The notes below the pieces were generated by a model, which did not search any database, was not told the DNA's origin, and worked only from the letters and a program-made list of their open reading frames with translations. 23,171 nucleotides of DNA. Origin: a virus. Below are positions 12,197-18,440 of this stretch, piece after piece (the stretch's first letter is position 1; every line of letters begins with the position of its first letter). The DNA lies in the IMG/VR virus record IMGVR_UViG_3300028610_001702, positions 1 through 23,171 of that record; one strand, 5' to 3'. A program made the translations under genes and the position numbers.

Positions 12197-12535
12197 TATT
12201 CTAAAACTTCCGTTTAGTTTCCGTCTTGTTCTACGTCTTACACGTTTGCTGATCTTGTCGGTATCGACACCCTGATATCGTAACCACTTAAAGAACATTC
12301 GTATAGACTTTGAACCCTTTGTTGAATTACAGGCTTTACAGGCAGTCACAAGGTTACGACTTCCGTTAGTTCCGCCAAGCTCTTGTGAAAGGACGTGATC
12401 CAAAGTTAAATAGCTTTGATTTATAATTGTTTTATTACAGTATGAACAGGAATAATGATCACGTTCATAGATAGCCGTTCTACGAGTAGGTGTAATCCAT
12501 TTTCCTCCGTTATTGGCACAATTTCCTTCACACAT
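12194..12535 (-). CDS. HNH endonuclease, 113 aa
   Basis: A compact HNH nuclease that would cut or nick DNA. Seen: R-x-AIYERDHYSC with C30-x2-C33, LTLDHVLSQELGG with D46-H47, NLVTACKACNSTKG with N61 and C66-x2-C69-N70, which is the full HNH/McrA-type pattern with paired zinc cysteines. The C-terminus is basic (SKRVRRRTRRKLNG). It is the first gene of the hairpin array and the first confident gene after the promoter. Stand-alone HNH proteins can be homing endonucleases, packaging nickases or weapons against host DNA; early position here favours an early or mobile role (inference). ATG 12535 follows AAAAGGAGGTTATT. Confidence 0.9.
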   Translation of the reverse strand: MCEGNCANNGGKWITPTRRTAIYERDHYSCSYCNKTIINQSYLTLDHVLSQELGGTNGSRNLVTACKACNSTKGSKSIRMFFKWLRYQGVDTDKISKRVRRRTRRKLNGSFRI

Positions 12536-12569
12536 AATAACCTCCTTTTAGTTTGATAGTTAATATTCA

Positions 12570-12621
12570 TAAATCCTATAAAATCCACAAAGTATAAAAC
12601 TTCATGGATTTTAAGGAATTA
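12570..12621 (-). repeat. Intercistronic hairpin 1, upstream of the first array gene
   Basis: Arms 12579-12592 and 12600-12613 form 14 pairs in the minus-strand RNA, two of them G-U, around a seven-base loop, extended by TCCT/AGGA with a one-base bulge. Flanks match the array consensus. No gene ends just upstream, so this copy sits alone in the leader, as if a unit had been lost or the hairpin also serves the first gene. Confidence 0.8.
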
Positions 12622-12956
12622 CGAAAAAAAAGGAGGAGGTTTTTTTATATCTTAAATCGAATTAATTCTTGATCTCAATTATCAGTCAATTTGAGGACAT
12701 ACTGGAAAAGATATTAAATAATTACTTGTACAATGTTACAAGATACAAAATATCTAACAGAAGTTACTTATTTAATTCCGTCTTAAGATTTCAATTTGTC
12801 AAGGTTAGTGTAGAATTACAGAATTATTGAAACTTCCGACTACTGGTTATTGTTTCGTTAACATTACTTGTGAAATCAATCGTGGAAACATTGTCCATCT
12901 CTTTTCGTACTCTGTTCAATTGATTCCGGTATATGGTGAGAGGTGTTTTCATTGGA
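12622..12956 (-). other. Long untranslated leader of the hairpin-array operon
   Basis: From the predicted start of transcription near 12956, about 420 bases pass before the first confident gene at 12535. The leader contains a large inverted repeat (TTAAATAA at 12714-12721 with its complement at 12768-12775, plus inner TTGTACAA and GATA/TATC pairings), a tract at 12625-12645 that reads CCTCCTCC on the minus strand between A and T runs, and hairpin 1. A possible 42-codon ORF lies at its start. A leader this long usually carries control or processing signals; none is recognised as a known riboswitch. Confidence 0.5.
12824..12952 (-). CDS. Possible leaderless 42-aa peptide
   Basis: A 42-codon frame starts with ATG at 12952, only a few bases after the predicted transcription start, so it would be translated from a leaderless message; no ribosome site is possible there. 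The product starts MKTPLTIYRNQLNRVRKEMD and is Asn/Thr/Ser-rich after that. Its composition is reasonable for a protein, but the length could arise by chance. Low confidence. Confidence 0.25.
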   Translation of the reverse strand: MKTPLTIYRNQLNRVRKEMDNVSTIDFTSNVNETITSSRKFQ

Positions 12957-12962
12957 AACTTT

Positions 12963-12991
12963 AATATAGTTACAAATGTTTATCTTGTCAA
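12963..12991 (-). promoter_or_regulatory. Consensus sigma-70 promoter for the leftward hairpin-array operon
   Basis: On the minus strand TTGACA (12991-12986), a 17-base spacer and TATATT (12968-12963) make a near-perfect promoter. The spacer's last eight bases read TTTGTAAC, the core of the iteron-like sites at 6583-7246, so the protein that binds those sites could also block or control this promoter. It should drive the operon down to the terminator at 7488. Confidence 0.82.
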
Positions 12992-13019
12992 GCTTTTTTT
13001 TTAAAAAAAGTTAAAATAG

Positions 13020-13365
13020 TTTTAAAATAGTGTATAACTATCTAAAATAACTATAAATAAAAATTAAAAAAAGATTTTATTAAAAATAATTTAAAAAATT
13101 AGTTGAATTCCTTAAAATACCGTGTTAAAGGACGTTAAATTGATTTTAACAGGACGTTTTAACTGAATACGTGGGGAAACATGGACTTTTTTAAGATACC
13201 TTTAAAATCGATCTCAGGACGTTTAAAGGGGAAAGGACGTGAAATTGATTTTAAAGGGGACGTTTTAAAAAACCCATATAAAGGTACACGTTTTTGTTGA
13301 AAGTACCCTTAAAATCGATCTTACGTCCTTTAAAATCGAATTTTAAAGGTATTCATAACGATAAA
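13020..13365. other. Non-coding control region between divergent operons
   Basis: The left part (13020-13120) is almost pure A and T. The right part holds the repeats at 13127-13349. Reading frames that run upstream of the HNH gene at 13366 are formed by the repeats themselves and I do not accept them as coding. No clear rightward promoter is visible; TATAAA at 13277-13282 could be a -10 box but lacks a matching -35. A phage-activated late promoter would fit. Confidence 0.5.
13127..13349. repeat. Cluster of GGACGT and GATTTTAA repeats
   Basis: GGACGT occurs at 13130, 13152, 13217, 13235 and 13258, and inverted at 13323. Three copies extend to an AAAGGACGT-x-A-x-AT-x-GATTTTAA unit of about 23 bases (from 13127, from 13232, and inverted near 13309-13332). 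CCTTTAAA/TTTAAAGG arms form an inverted repeat around 13199-13229. A perfect palindrome with 10-base arms (CCTTTAAAAT, around a CGA centre) lies at 13327-13349. Another GGGGACGTT is at about 6508. The cluster lies at the head of the late genes and is a candidate operator, activator site or partition site. Confidence 0.7.
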
Positions 13366-14172
13366 ATGAAAAATTCTGACATTATAAATTTAAAAAAAGC
13401 TGGATGGGATATATCAGGGATATGTTTATCTAAAGGTGGAAAACTATATAAAAATAAACATCGAGTTGTACCGATTATTTGTGATAGGTGTACTGAAAAG
13501 GGATGGACAAGTTATTATAATTATAAAAAATCAAAGTATCATTTTTGTTCTATTAACTGTTATCAAAAAAGTGATCAGAAAAAAAATACGTGTAGAAAAG
13601 CGGGGAAAAATAAAGCAAGAATAAAAAGATTGATTGCTCGAAATAAGACTTCTGAAATGAGAAAAAAAGTAAGCAAGAGTCTGAAGAAAAGAAAAAAACT
13701 ATTAAAGAATAATTATCATTCAGAAAAAACAAAAATTAGAATCGGTATAGCTACAAAGAAAAGATGGAAGGATCAGAAATTTAAAATACTTCCTGTCTTA
13801 AATAAAAACGCAAAACAGATGCAAGACAAAACGTTATATGGACACACATTTAGGAAAATAAAAAATCAATATAAAAAAATAATTAAACGTTGTATTTTCT
13901 GTAATAAAAAAACCGATATTGATTTAAGCGGCCATCATATTTTGCCCGTAAGGTTTGGAGGAATAACCGATATTTTAAATATAATTTTATCATGTAGAAG
14001 TTGTCATAAAAAGATAGAAACGTTTGAATGGCGATTTGCAAGAAAATTATACGATACTAAAATGTTTTCAGAAACGGAAATATGGTGGATAGTATACTCT
14101 ATATTTAATCAAATATTAAGAAAAAAAATAATGGATAAAACAGGAGGTAAGATATGTCAACTATACCGCTAA
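13366..14172 (+). CDS. HNH endonuclease with zinc knuckle and NUMOD3-like repeats
   Basis: A 268-residue DNA endonuclease. I start it at ATG 13366 (MKNSDIINLKKAGWDISG); upstream codons belong to the DNA repeats. Seen: an N-terminal zinc knuckle (C39-x2-C42 ... C61-x3-C65); a very basic middle with two K-T/S-x-E-x-R/K-x-K-I/V-type motifs (NKTSEMRKKVSKSL, SEKTKIRIGIATKKRW) resembling NUMOD3 DNA-binding repeats of homing endonucleases; and an HNH core, C176-IFC179, GHHILPVRFGG (H190-H191), then C210-RSCH. It is more AT- and Lys-rich than its neighbours and has no clear ribosome site, which fits a mobile intron-less homing gene. It overlaps the next gene by 19 bases. Confidence 0.82.
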   Translation: MKNSDIINLKKAGWDISGICLSKGGKLYKNKHRVVPIICDRCTEKGWTSYYNYKKSKYHFCSINCYQKSDQKKNTCRKAGKNKARIKRLIARNKTSEMRKKVSKSLKKRKKLLKNNYHSEKTKIRIGIATKKRWKDQKFKILPVLNKNAKQMQDKTLYGHTFRKIKNQYKKIIKRCIFCNKKTDIDLSGHHILPVRFGGITDILNIILSCRSCHKKIETFEWRFARKLYDTKMFSETEIWWIVYSIFNQILRKKIMDKTGGKICQLYR

Positions 14173-14840
14173 GATGTAAATATACCAAACTTATTTCTAT
14201 TGAAAAAATAAAACCGTTTCAGGCTAATCTTAAGAGTATCGATGAACAGGATTTGATTAAATTAAAAAGATCGATACTTAAATATGGTTTTTCGTTTCCA
14301 GTTTTTGTATGGAATGGAAATATATTAGACGGACATACAAGGTTGAACGCAGTTAAAGCCTTGGTTGAAGAAGGATATAAAATTAAAGGCATTCCAGTTG
14401 TAGAGATAGAAGCTAAATCAAAGAAGGAAGCAGGAGAAAAGTTACTTCTTATAAATTCTAAATATGCAAAAATAACGGATGAAGGTCTTTATAATTTCGT
14501 AAATGATTTTGGTATTGATTTAAAGGATATGCCGGAAATCAGCTTACCTGAAATTAAAATCGATAGTTTTATTGAAAACTGGTTTAAAGAAGAAGTAACG
14601 GAATCAACTGATGATATGATAGAAACACTAAAACCGAATGAAATTATTAGTCGCGAAATAAAAAAGTCTGTATTCTGTCGCTATTGGGGCAAGACTTACC
14701 CTACACGGCTTAGAACAAGATCATGCTCGGAAGCAACTCGAAGAGAAGACCTCGTTAAACGAATTACAAGATCGCAGGAATTAGTAAATGAACAATTGAT
14801 GAAAATAGATAAAGAAAAAATCTCTATTAAATCAGGCTGA
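14154..14840 (+). CDS. ParB-like (ParB/sulfiredoxin fold) protein
   Basis: Residues 10-110 form a ParB N-terminal-type domain: LISIEKIKPFQANLKSIDEQ, then LKRSILKYGFSFPVFV and the signature ILDGHTRLNAVKAL with G60-H-T-R63 for nucleotide/phosphate binding. Phage copies of this domain often stand near terminase genes and may nick or bind DNA or act with a methyltransferase; none is seen here. The last 50 residues (CRYWGKTYPTRLRTRSCSEA...) are Arg-rich and differ in composition from the rest, and another frame is open alongside for about 38 codons. ATG 14154 follows AGGAGGTAAGAT. Confidence 0.85.
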   Translation: MSTIPLRCKYTKLISIEKIKPFQANLKSIDEQDLIKLKRSILKYGFSFPVFVWNGNILDGHTRLNAVKALVEEGYKIKGIPVVEIEAKSKKEAGEKLLLINSKYAKITDEGLYNFVNDFGIDLKDMPEISLPEIKIDSFIENWFKEEVTESTDDMIETLKPNEIISREIKKSVFCRYWGKTYPTRLRTRSCSEATRREDLVKRITRSQELVNEQLMKIDKEKISIKSG

Positions 14841-14855
14841 AAAGGAGTCAAACAC

Positions 14856-15239
14856 ATGATCAGATTCAAAGTAACCACGTTGGATGATAAAAGTTGTGTT
14901 ACTTCGAAACGTGATGAAGGATTTACTAAATTATACAAAGATAACACTATAATTGAAGCAGATAAAAGTACAATCGGTCTCATGATATTTAAGACAAAAA
15001 AAGCCGCTCTATGTTTTATAGAGGATTATAAAAACAGTATTTATTCATCATGGAAAGTTAAAAGAGTTATTCCGTTAGACAAAGGAAAAACTCCAAGATG
15101 GATAGCATTCTGTTATCGTATATTTGAATTTAATAACTCGATGAAAGAATACGGTATTCCGCTTTGTAGTGATAGTGCTTCGCCACCATCAGGCACAATA
15201 TGTCATTTTAAAATAAAAGTAATTGGTGACTGCAAATAA
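14856..15239 (+). CDS. Hypothetical phage protein, 127 aa
   Basis: A 127-residue mixed alpha/beta protein, start ATG 14856 after AAAAGGAGTC. The N-terminal part (MIRFKVTTLDDKSCVTSK ... YKDNTIIEAD) and KKAALCFIEDY resemble small phage proteins that wrap a short beta-sheet around one helix. WKVKRVIPLDKGKTP and GIPLCSDSASPP follow, the latter a Cys-Ser-Asp turn that looks conserved. No function can be assigned. It lies in the rightward run between ParB-like protein and terminase. Confidence 0.65.
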   Translation: MIRFKVTTLDDKSCVTSKRDEGFTKLYKDNTIIEADKSTIGLMIFKTKKAALCFIEDYKNSIYSSWKVKRVIPLDKGKTPRWIAFCYRIFEFNNSMKEYGIPLCSDSASPPSGTICHFKIKVIGDCK

Positions 15240-15257
15240 CAAAGGAGGTGAAAAACC

Positions 15258-15635
15258 ATGACTAAAAAAATTGATCAGATGAACAAAGGAACCACGTTAA
15301 ACGACCTGCAGGACTCCGTACTACCTGTACATTCCAAAAAGAAAAAATCCGAGTCGAAGGAAAAAGAAACACCGGAAACAGAACAAAAAACTCAGGCACC
15401 GGAAGAAGAAACTCAGGAACCGGATAAGAAGATCAAGTATGATAAAATCAAGAACGCTTGTCAGGCAGCAGAGTTCGTGAATCAAAATCCAAAAACCACT
15501 GTTCAACGAATCACTGCCCTGATACCGAAGTACACGTTTCAACTACACTATAACCAGTGGAGTAAGAACTTCTTCAAGTATCTGAATTCAGCGTATCACG
15601 ATAAGTTTGTTGAAATAAAGAATATTAGGTTATAA
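15258..15635 (+). CDS. Hypothetical protein with long charged disordered N-terminus, 125 aa
   Basis: ATG 15258 follows AAAGGAGGTGAAAAACC, a very strong site, so the protein is probably abundant. Residues 25-65 are low-complexity Lys/Glu/Thr/Pro repeats (SKEKETPETEQKTQAPEEET) and should be disordered. The C-terminal 60 residues look folded: IKNACQAAEFVNQNPKTTVQ, then RITALIPKYTFQLHYNQW and KYLNSAYHDKF. A disordered acidic arm plus a small domain suits a DNA- or capsid-binding accessory protein, but no family is recognised. A minus-strand frame here is a shadow of the repeats. Confidence 0.7.
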   Translation: MTKKIDQMNKGTTLNDLQDSVLPVHSKKKKSESKEKETPETEQKTQAPEEETQEPDKKIKYDKIKNACQAAEFVNQNPKTTVQRITALIPKYTFQLHYNQWSKNFFKYLNSAYHDKFVEIKNIRL

Positions 15636-15648
15636 GGAAATCTGTGTA

Positions 15649-15852
15649 ATGAATAATTTTATAAATAAAGCGTACGCAGAGATTGATGTTGAAACTGTTG
15701 ATAGTTCCGATCTTGCTGTACGATTTAATGATGGTGATGGTGATTTCTGGATACCGAAGTCAGTAATGAAAGAAGGAAGCTGGCCGGATCTATTTGATTC
15801 TGGTACTGTATCAGTTGAAGTCTGGTTTGCTGAGAAGGAAGGGCTCGTTTGA
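15649..15852 (+). CDS. Small conserved phage protein ending WFAEKEGLV, 67 aa
   Basis: A 67-residue acidic protein: YAEIDVETVDSSDLAVRFND, GDGDFWIPKSVMKEG and VEVWFAEKEGLV. The order 'valine-rich strand, D-G-D-x-x-W-I-P-K-S, V-x-x-W-F-A-x-K-E-G-L' is one I know from many small phage and prophage proteins, probably a short beta-barrel that is usually unannotated. Function is unknown. The ribosome site AAGGAAA is moderate, with ATG 15649 about 14 bases after the previous stop. Confidence 0.75.
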   Translation: MNNFINKAYAEIDVETVDSSDLAVRFNDGDGDFWIPKSVMKEGSWPDLFDSGTVSVEVWFAEKEGLV

Positions 15853-15858
15853 AAAAAC

Positions 15859-16188
15859 ATGGCAAAAGAAAACAGAAATCGAAACTGTAAACTATATCCT
15901 AAGTGTATGGATATAGCTCTAAAGAACTACGAAGGTGGATTCACGTGCGAAGGTTGTGATGGGAGAACACCTTTGTTCGTGTCTTCTTCTAAGGCTGCTA
16001 AACAAAAAGATAAAGGAAAAAGTATGAATGAAAAATTAGACCCTAATAAGAACAGGCTGTATGTAGACTTCAAAGACTATCTTGAAGTGTATGAAAAAAT
16101 AATTATCGAAGCTGATGAACAATGCAGATCCGTACCTAAACAAGTGATCTTCTGGTGTAAGGAAGGGATTAAAAATATTAAGAAATAA
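15859..16188 (+). CDS. Zinc-motif phage protein, 109 aa
   Basis: The first 35 residues carry NCKLYPKCMDIALKNYEGGF and TCEGCDG, that is C-x5-C ... C-x2-C. It is a small zinc module that I have seen as short stand-alone phage or prophage proteins. It is followed by a Lys-rich linker and a C-terminal helical part of about 50 residues (DFKDYLEVYEKIIIEADEQC) with two further Cys. No clear ribosome site stands before ATG 15859, but the preceding stop is only six bases away, so coupling is likely. An internal ATG at 16024 could start a shorter product. Function unknown. Confidence 0.7.
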   Translation: MAKENRNRNCKLYPKCMDIALKNYEGGFTCEGCDGRTPLFVSSSKAAKQKDKGKSMNEKLDPNKNRLYVDFKDYLEVYEKIIIEADEQCRSVPKQVIFWCKEGIKNIKK

Positions 16189-16200
16189 GGAGAAAATACT

Positions 16201-16434
16201 ATGAAAAAAATTGTGTTTGATGTAGAACAAAGCGTTATTCCTTTTTCTATGATTAACGAATCGACACCTATATTCGCTAAAAAAGCCGGAGTCTTATATG
16301 GAATGGTTGTTCAAGGTCATGATGGAAGATGGGCTTTAAGAATAGGTGGTGCTTGTAGTGATACAGGGGCTTATTTAACGTTAAGAAAATGTCTTGGGTC
16401 TGTTAACAGCGATATTAGTTTTTACGTGGAATAA
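16201..16434 (+). CDS. Hypothetical protein, 77 aa
   Basis: ATG 16201 follows AAGGAGAAAATACT. The 77-residue product is beta-rich with glycine turns: KKIVFDVEQSVIPFSM, KKAGVLYGMVVQGHDGRWAL and RIGGACSDTGAYLTLRKC. The repeated G-containing strands suggest a small beta-barrel. No family is recognised and no catalytic residues are evident. It is the last gene before the break in front of terminase. Confidence 0.65.
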   Translation: MKKIVFDVEQSVIPFSMINESTPIFAKKAGVLYGMVVQGHDGRWALRIGGACSDTGAYLTLRKCLGSVNSDISFYVE

Positions 16435-16479
16435 AATCTAATTAAATCAGCCAATTATAGGTTCTCATTGCACAGCTTT

Positions 16480-16509
16480 TTGAAGGTCTGATATTCCCTA
16501 TAGTATAAG
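16480..16509 (+). promoter_or_regulatory. Candidate promoter before the terminase genes
   Basis: TTGAAG (16480-16485), an 18-base spacer and TATAAG (16504-16509) fit a moderate sigma-70 promoter. The 183-base gap 16435-16617 also holds a CCCT/AGGG hairpin over this -10 box and a TTGACA at 16549 that lacks a well-spaced -10. Nothing else in the gap is recognised. Confidence 0.35.
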
Positions 16510-16617
16510 GGGTTTACAACGCAATTTTCTACGGGCCCAAAAAAAGTCTTGACAGACAAGTAATTGGTGTGTCACCCTTATATCTTCCTAAAAAACCTAC
16601 TCATAAAAAGATTTTTT

Positions 16618-16944
16618 ATGAAAGCTACTAAAAAAGACATAATCAAAGCACTTGAAAAGTCGGCAGGGTTTATAACTGTTGCTGCCAAGAAACTGAATAT
16701 GGCTTATCCATCCCTTTCTGAACGTATCAAAAAAGATCCTGAACTAACAGCCAAGAAAGAAGAAATAACCGAGAGTATGAAGGACTTCGCTGAGAGCAAG
16801 CTTTTAAAAGCTATCAAGAACGAAGCGAGCTGGGCGATCTGTTTCTATTTGAAGTGTAAAGCTAAGGACAGGGGTTATGTGGAAAGGCAAGAGCTGACAG
16901 GTAAGGGTGGGAAGGACATTAAGATTACGGTAACTGGTGTTTAA
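16618..16944 (+). CDS. Terminase small subunit
   Basis: A 108-residue protein that should recognise phage DNA and load the large subunit for packaging. The N-terminal half is a helix-turn-helix (KKDIIKALEKSAGFITVAAK, KKLNMAYPSLSERIK). The middle is a helical oligomerisation part (ITESMKDFAESKLLKAIKNE, ASWAICFYLKC), and the end (RGYVERQELTGKGGKDIKIT) is the usual Arg/Glu-x-TGKGG tail of this protein type. I choose ATG 16618; a TTG at 16564 would add 18 atypical residues. No strong ribosome site precedes it, so start choice is not certain. It lies two bases before the large subunit. Confidence 0.88.
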   Translation: MKATKKDIIKALEKSAGFITVAAKKLNMAYPSLSERIKKDPELTAKKEEITESMKDFAESKLLKAIKNEASWAICFYLKCKAKDRGYVERQELTGKGGKDIKITVTGV

Positions 16945-16946
16945 CG

Positions 16947-18230
16947 GTGGGCTACACAGTTGATTTTAAGAAAGAAGCGTTTAACAAGGTTTACTTACCA
17001 TTATTGGAGAACGAGACTAGAGTACAGATCATATTCGGTGGAGCTTCAGCCGGTAAGTCACATTTTGCAGCACAACGCTGTATTCGGGATCTTTTAAAAG
17101 GTGGGAGAAATTATTTAAACGTTAGAAAAGTCGGTAAGTATATTCGCGGATCAACGTTCAATGAACAGACGAAAGCTATCCGGCGGTACGGTTTAGATGA
17201 TCTTTTTAAAATACATTCGACTAATATGTCTATTACTTGTGTTAATGGGTATCAGAGTATTAGTGCGGGTTTGGAAGATGTTGATAGAATAAAGAGTATA
17301 ACACCGGAGAAGGGTATCGTTACTGATATCTTAGTTGAGGAAGCTACTGAGACCAGTAGAAACGATATTACACAGCTTAAGAAACGACTCAGGGGCTTGA
17401 CAGGCGGTTTAAAGAAACGAATAACGTTGTTATTTAATCCGATATTTCAGAGCCATTGGATATTTAAAGATTATTTCAAAGGCTGGGTAGACGGTAGTAC
17501 AGAGTACCGGGATGACAGTCTTCTTATTTTAAAAACCACTTACAAGGATAACCGCTTCCTTGAACCTGATGATATTAAGGAGCTCGAAGATGAAAAAGAC
17601 GATTATTTTTATCAAGTCTATACTTTGGGAAATTGGGGTATTCTCGGCGGTCTTATTTTTAATAATTGGAAGACGGCAGACATCCTCAATGATCCTATAT
17701 TAAAAACATTCGATCATTTTTACAATGGTCTTGATTTTGGATATACTGCACATCCGACAGCTTTTAATCGGATGTACTACCACAGAGGGTTACAGCGATT
17801 ATACATTGTTTACGAGTATCACGAAAAGAACGTTACCAATGATGTAATTGCGAGTGACCTGAAGCGGCTTATAAATTCCGGTGATCTAATAACCTGTGAT
17901 TCTGCGGAGCCTAAGAGTATCAGGGAACTGTGTGATCATGGGTTAAACGCTGTTGGAGCTAAGAAGGGTAAGGGTTCAATCAATCACGGTATTCAATGGC
18001 TGAAACAGCAAGAGATCATAATTGATAAGACGTGCCAAGAGACTATAAACGAGTTTCAGTTGTATCATTTTTTAAAAGACAAATATGGGGAGACAACTAA
18101 CGTGCCGGCAGATCGAGACAATCATCACATTGACGATATTAGATATGGAACGGAGCCGTTATCGGAGTTTAGTGATAATGTTGATATAGGTTCCGGTGAT
18201 GATATGGAGTCGGTAGAGTCAGACTGGTAA
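16947..18230 (+). CDS. Terminase large subunit
   Basis: A 427-residue packaging motor and nuclease. Seen: Walker A GGASAGKS at 31-38; Walker B ILVEEA at 128-133 with the catalytic Glu; coupling motif LFNP at 162-165; and the RNase H-like nuclease acidic residues in GLDFG (D263), ITCDSAEP (D318) and HHIDDIRYG (D396/D397). All match the Terminase_3/PBSX-type family and its usual length. The GTG at 16947 is the only reasonable start, two bases after the small-subunit stop, with a poor ribosome site, so it is probably translated by coupling. An acidic tail (DIGSGDDMESVESDW) follows the nuclease domain. Confidence 0.95.
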   Translation: MGYTVDFKKEAFNKVYLPLLENETRVQIIFGGASAGKSHFAAQRCIRDLLKGGRNYLNVRKVGKYIRGSTFNEQTKAIRRYGLDDLFKIHSTNMSITCVNGYQSISAGLEDVDRIKSITPEKGIVTDILVEEATETSRNDITQLKKRLRGLTGGLKKRITLLFNPIFQSHWIFKDYFKGWVDGSTEYRDDSLLILKTTYKDNRFLEPDDIKELEDEKDDYFYQVYTLGNWGILGGLIFNNWKTADILNDPILKTFDHFYNGLDFGYTAHPTAFNRMYYHRGLQRLYIVYEYHEKNVTNDVIASDLKRLINSGDLITCDSAEPKSIRELCDHGLNAVGAKKGKGSINHGIQWLKQQEIIIDKTCQETINEFQLYHFLKDKYGETTNVPADRDNHHIDDIRYGTEPLSEFSDNVDIGSGDDMESVESDW

Positions 18231-18239
18231 GGAGAAAAT

Positions 18240-18440
18240 ATGGTAGGTCAAGACGTGACAGGCGAATGTGTTAAGTTAACAAAGACATCCGGTTTCGAGA
18301 AGACTATGAATAAAGAATTAGCAATAGGTGTTACTAAACGAGATTTGAAAAGGGGTGAAATAATAGAGATCAATATTTCAACAGTAGATGGTAAAATGTT
18401 CTCTAATGCGATTGAGTTTTTTAATAAGGATATTACATGA
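18240..18440 (+). CDS. Small hypothetical protein between terminase and portal, 66 aa
   Basis: ATG 18240 follows AAGGAGAAAAT, nine bases after the terminase stop. The 66-residue product is mixed (ELAIGVTKRDLKRGEIIEIN, FSNAIEFFNKDIT), likely a small beta-rich domain with one or two helices. Its stop overlaps the portal ATG (ATGA), so portal translation may be coupled to it. No family is recognised. Small genes in this spot are common in Mu-type head modules. Confidence 0.7.
   Translation: MVGQDVTGECVKLTKTSGFEKTMNKELAIGVTKRDLKRGEIIEINISTVDGKMFSNAIEFFNKDIT

Noticed and set aside
9305-12621. Integron cassette array with attC sites
   Set aside because: The one-gene-one-palindrome layout is similar, but the AAC/GTT core boxes of attC are missing, arms lack the usual extrahelical bases, no integrase is present, and the G-U pattern points to RNA. 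A different cassette mechanism remains possible.
9305-12621. CRISPR array
   Set aside because: The repeats are separated by whole genes, vary in sequence and are not regularly spaced with short spacers; no cas genes are seen.
9305-12621. Series of intrinsic terminators between genes
   Set aside because: None of the array hairpins is followed by a T run on the minus strand, and they precede ribosome sites of genes that have no promoters of their own.
12669-12830. Plus-strand 53-codon frame from a TTG in the leader region
   Set aside because: The GGAGGAGG upstream is about 30 bases away, the start is TTG, and such a length is expected by chance in this AT-rich stretch.
13294-13365. 24-residue N-terminal extension of the HNH protein
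   Set aside because: These codons are made of the GATTTTAA/GGACGT repeats and palindrome; no ribosome site precedes the extended start.
16495-16515. T7-type phage promoter (CCCTATAGTATAAGG)
   Set aside because: Only the CCCTATAGT part resembles the complement of a T7 promoter; the upstream half does not match, there is a single copy, and no phage RNA polymerase is seen.
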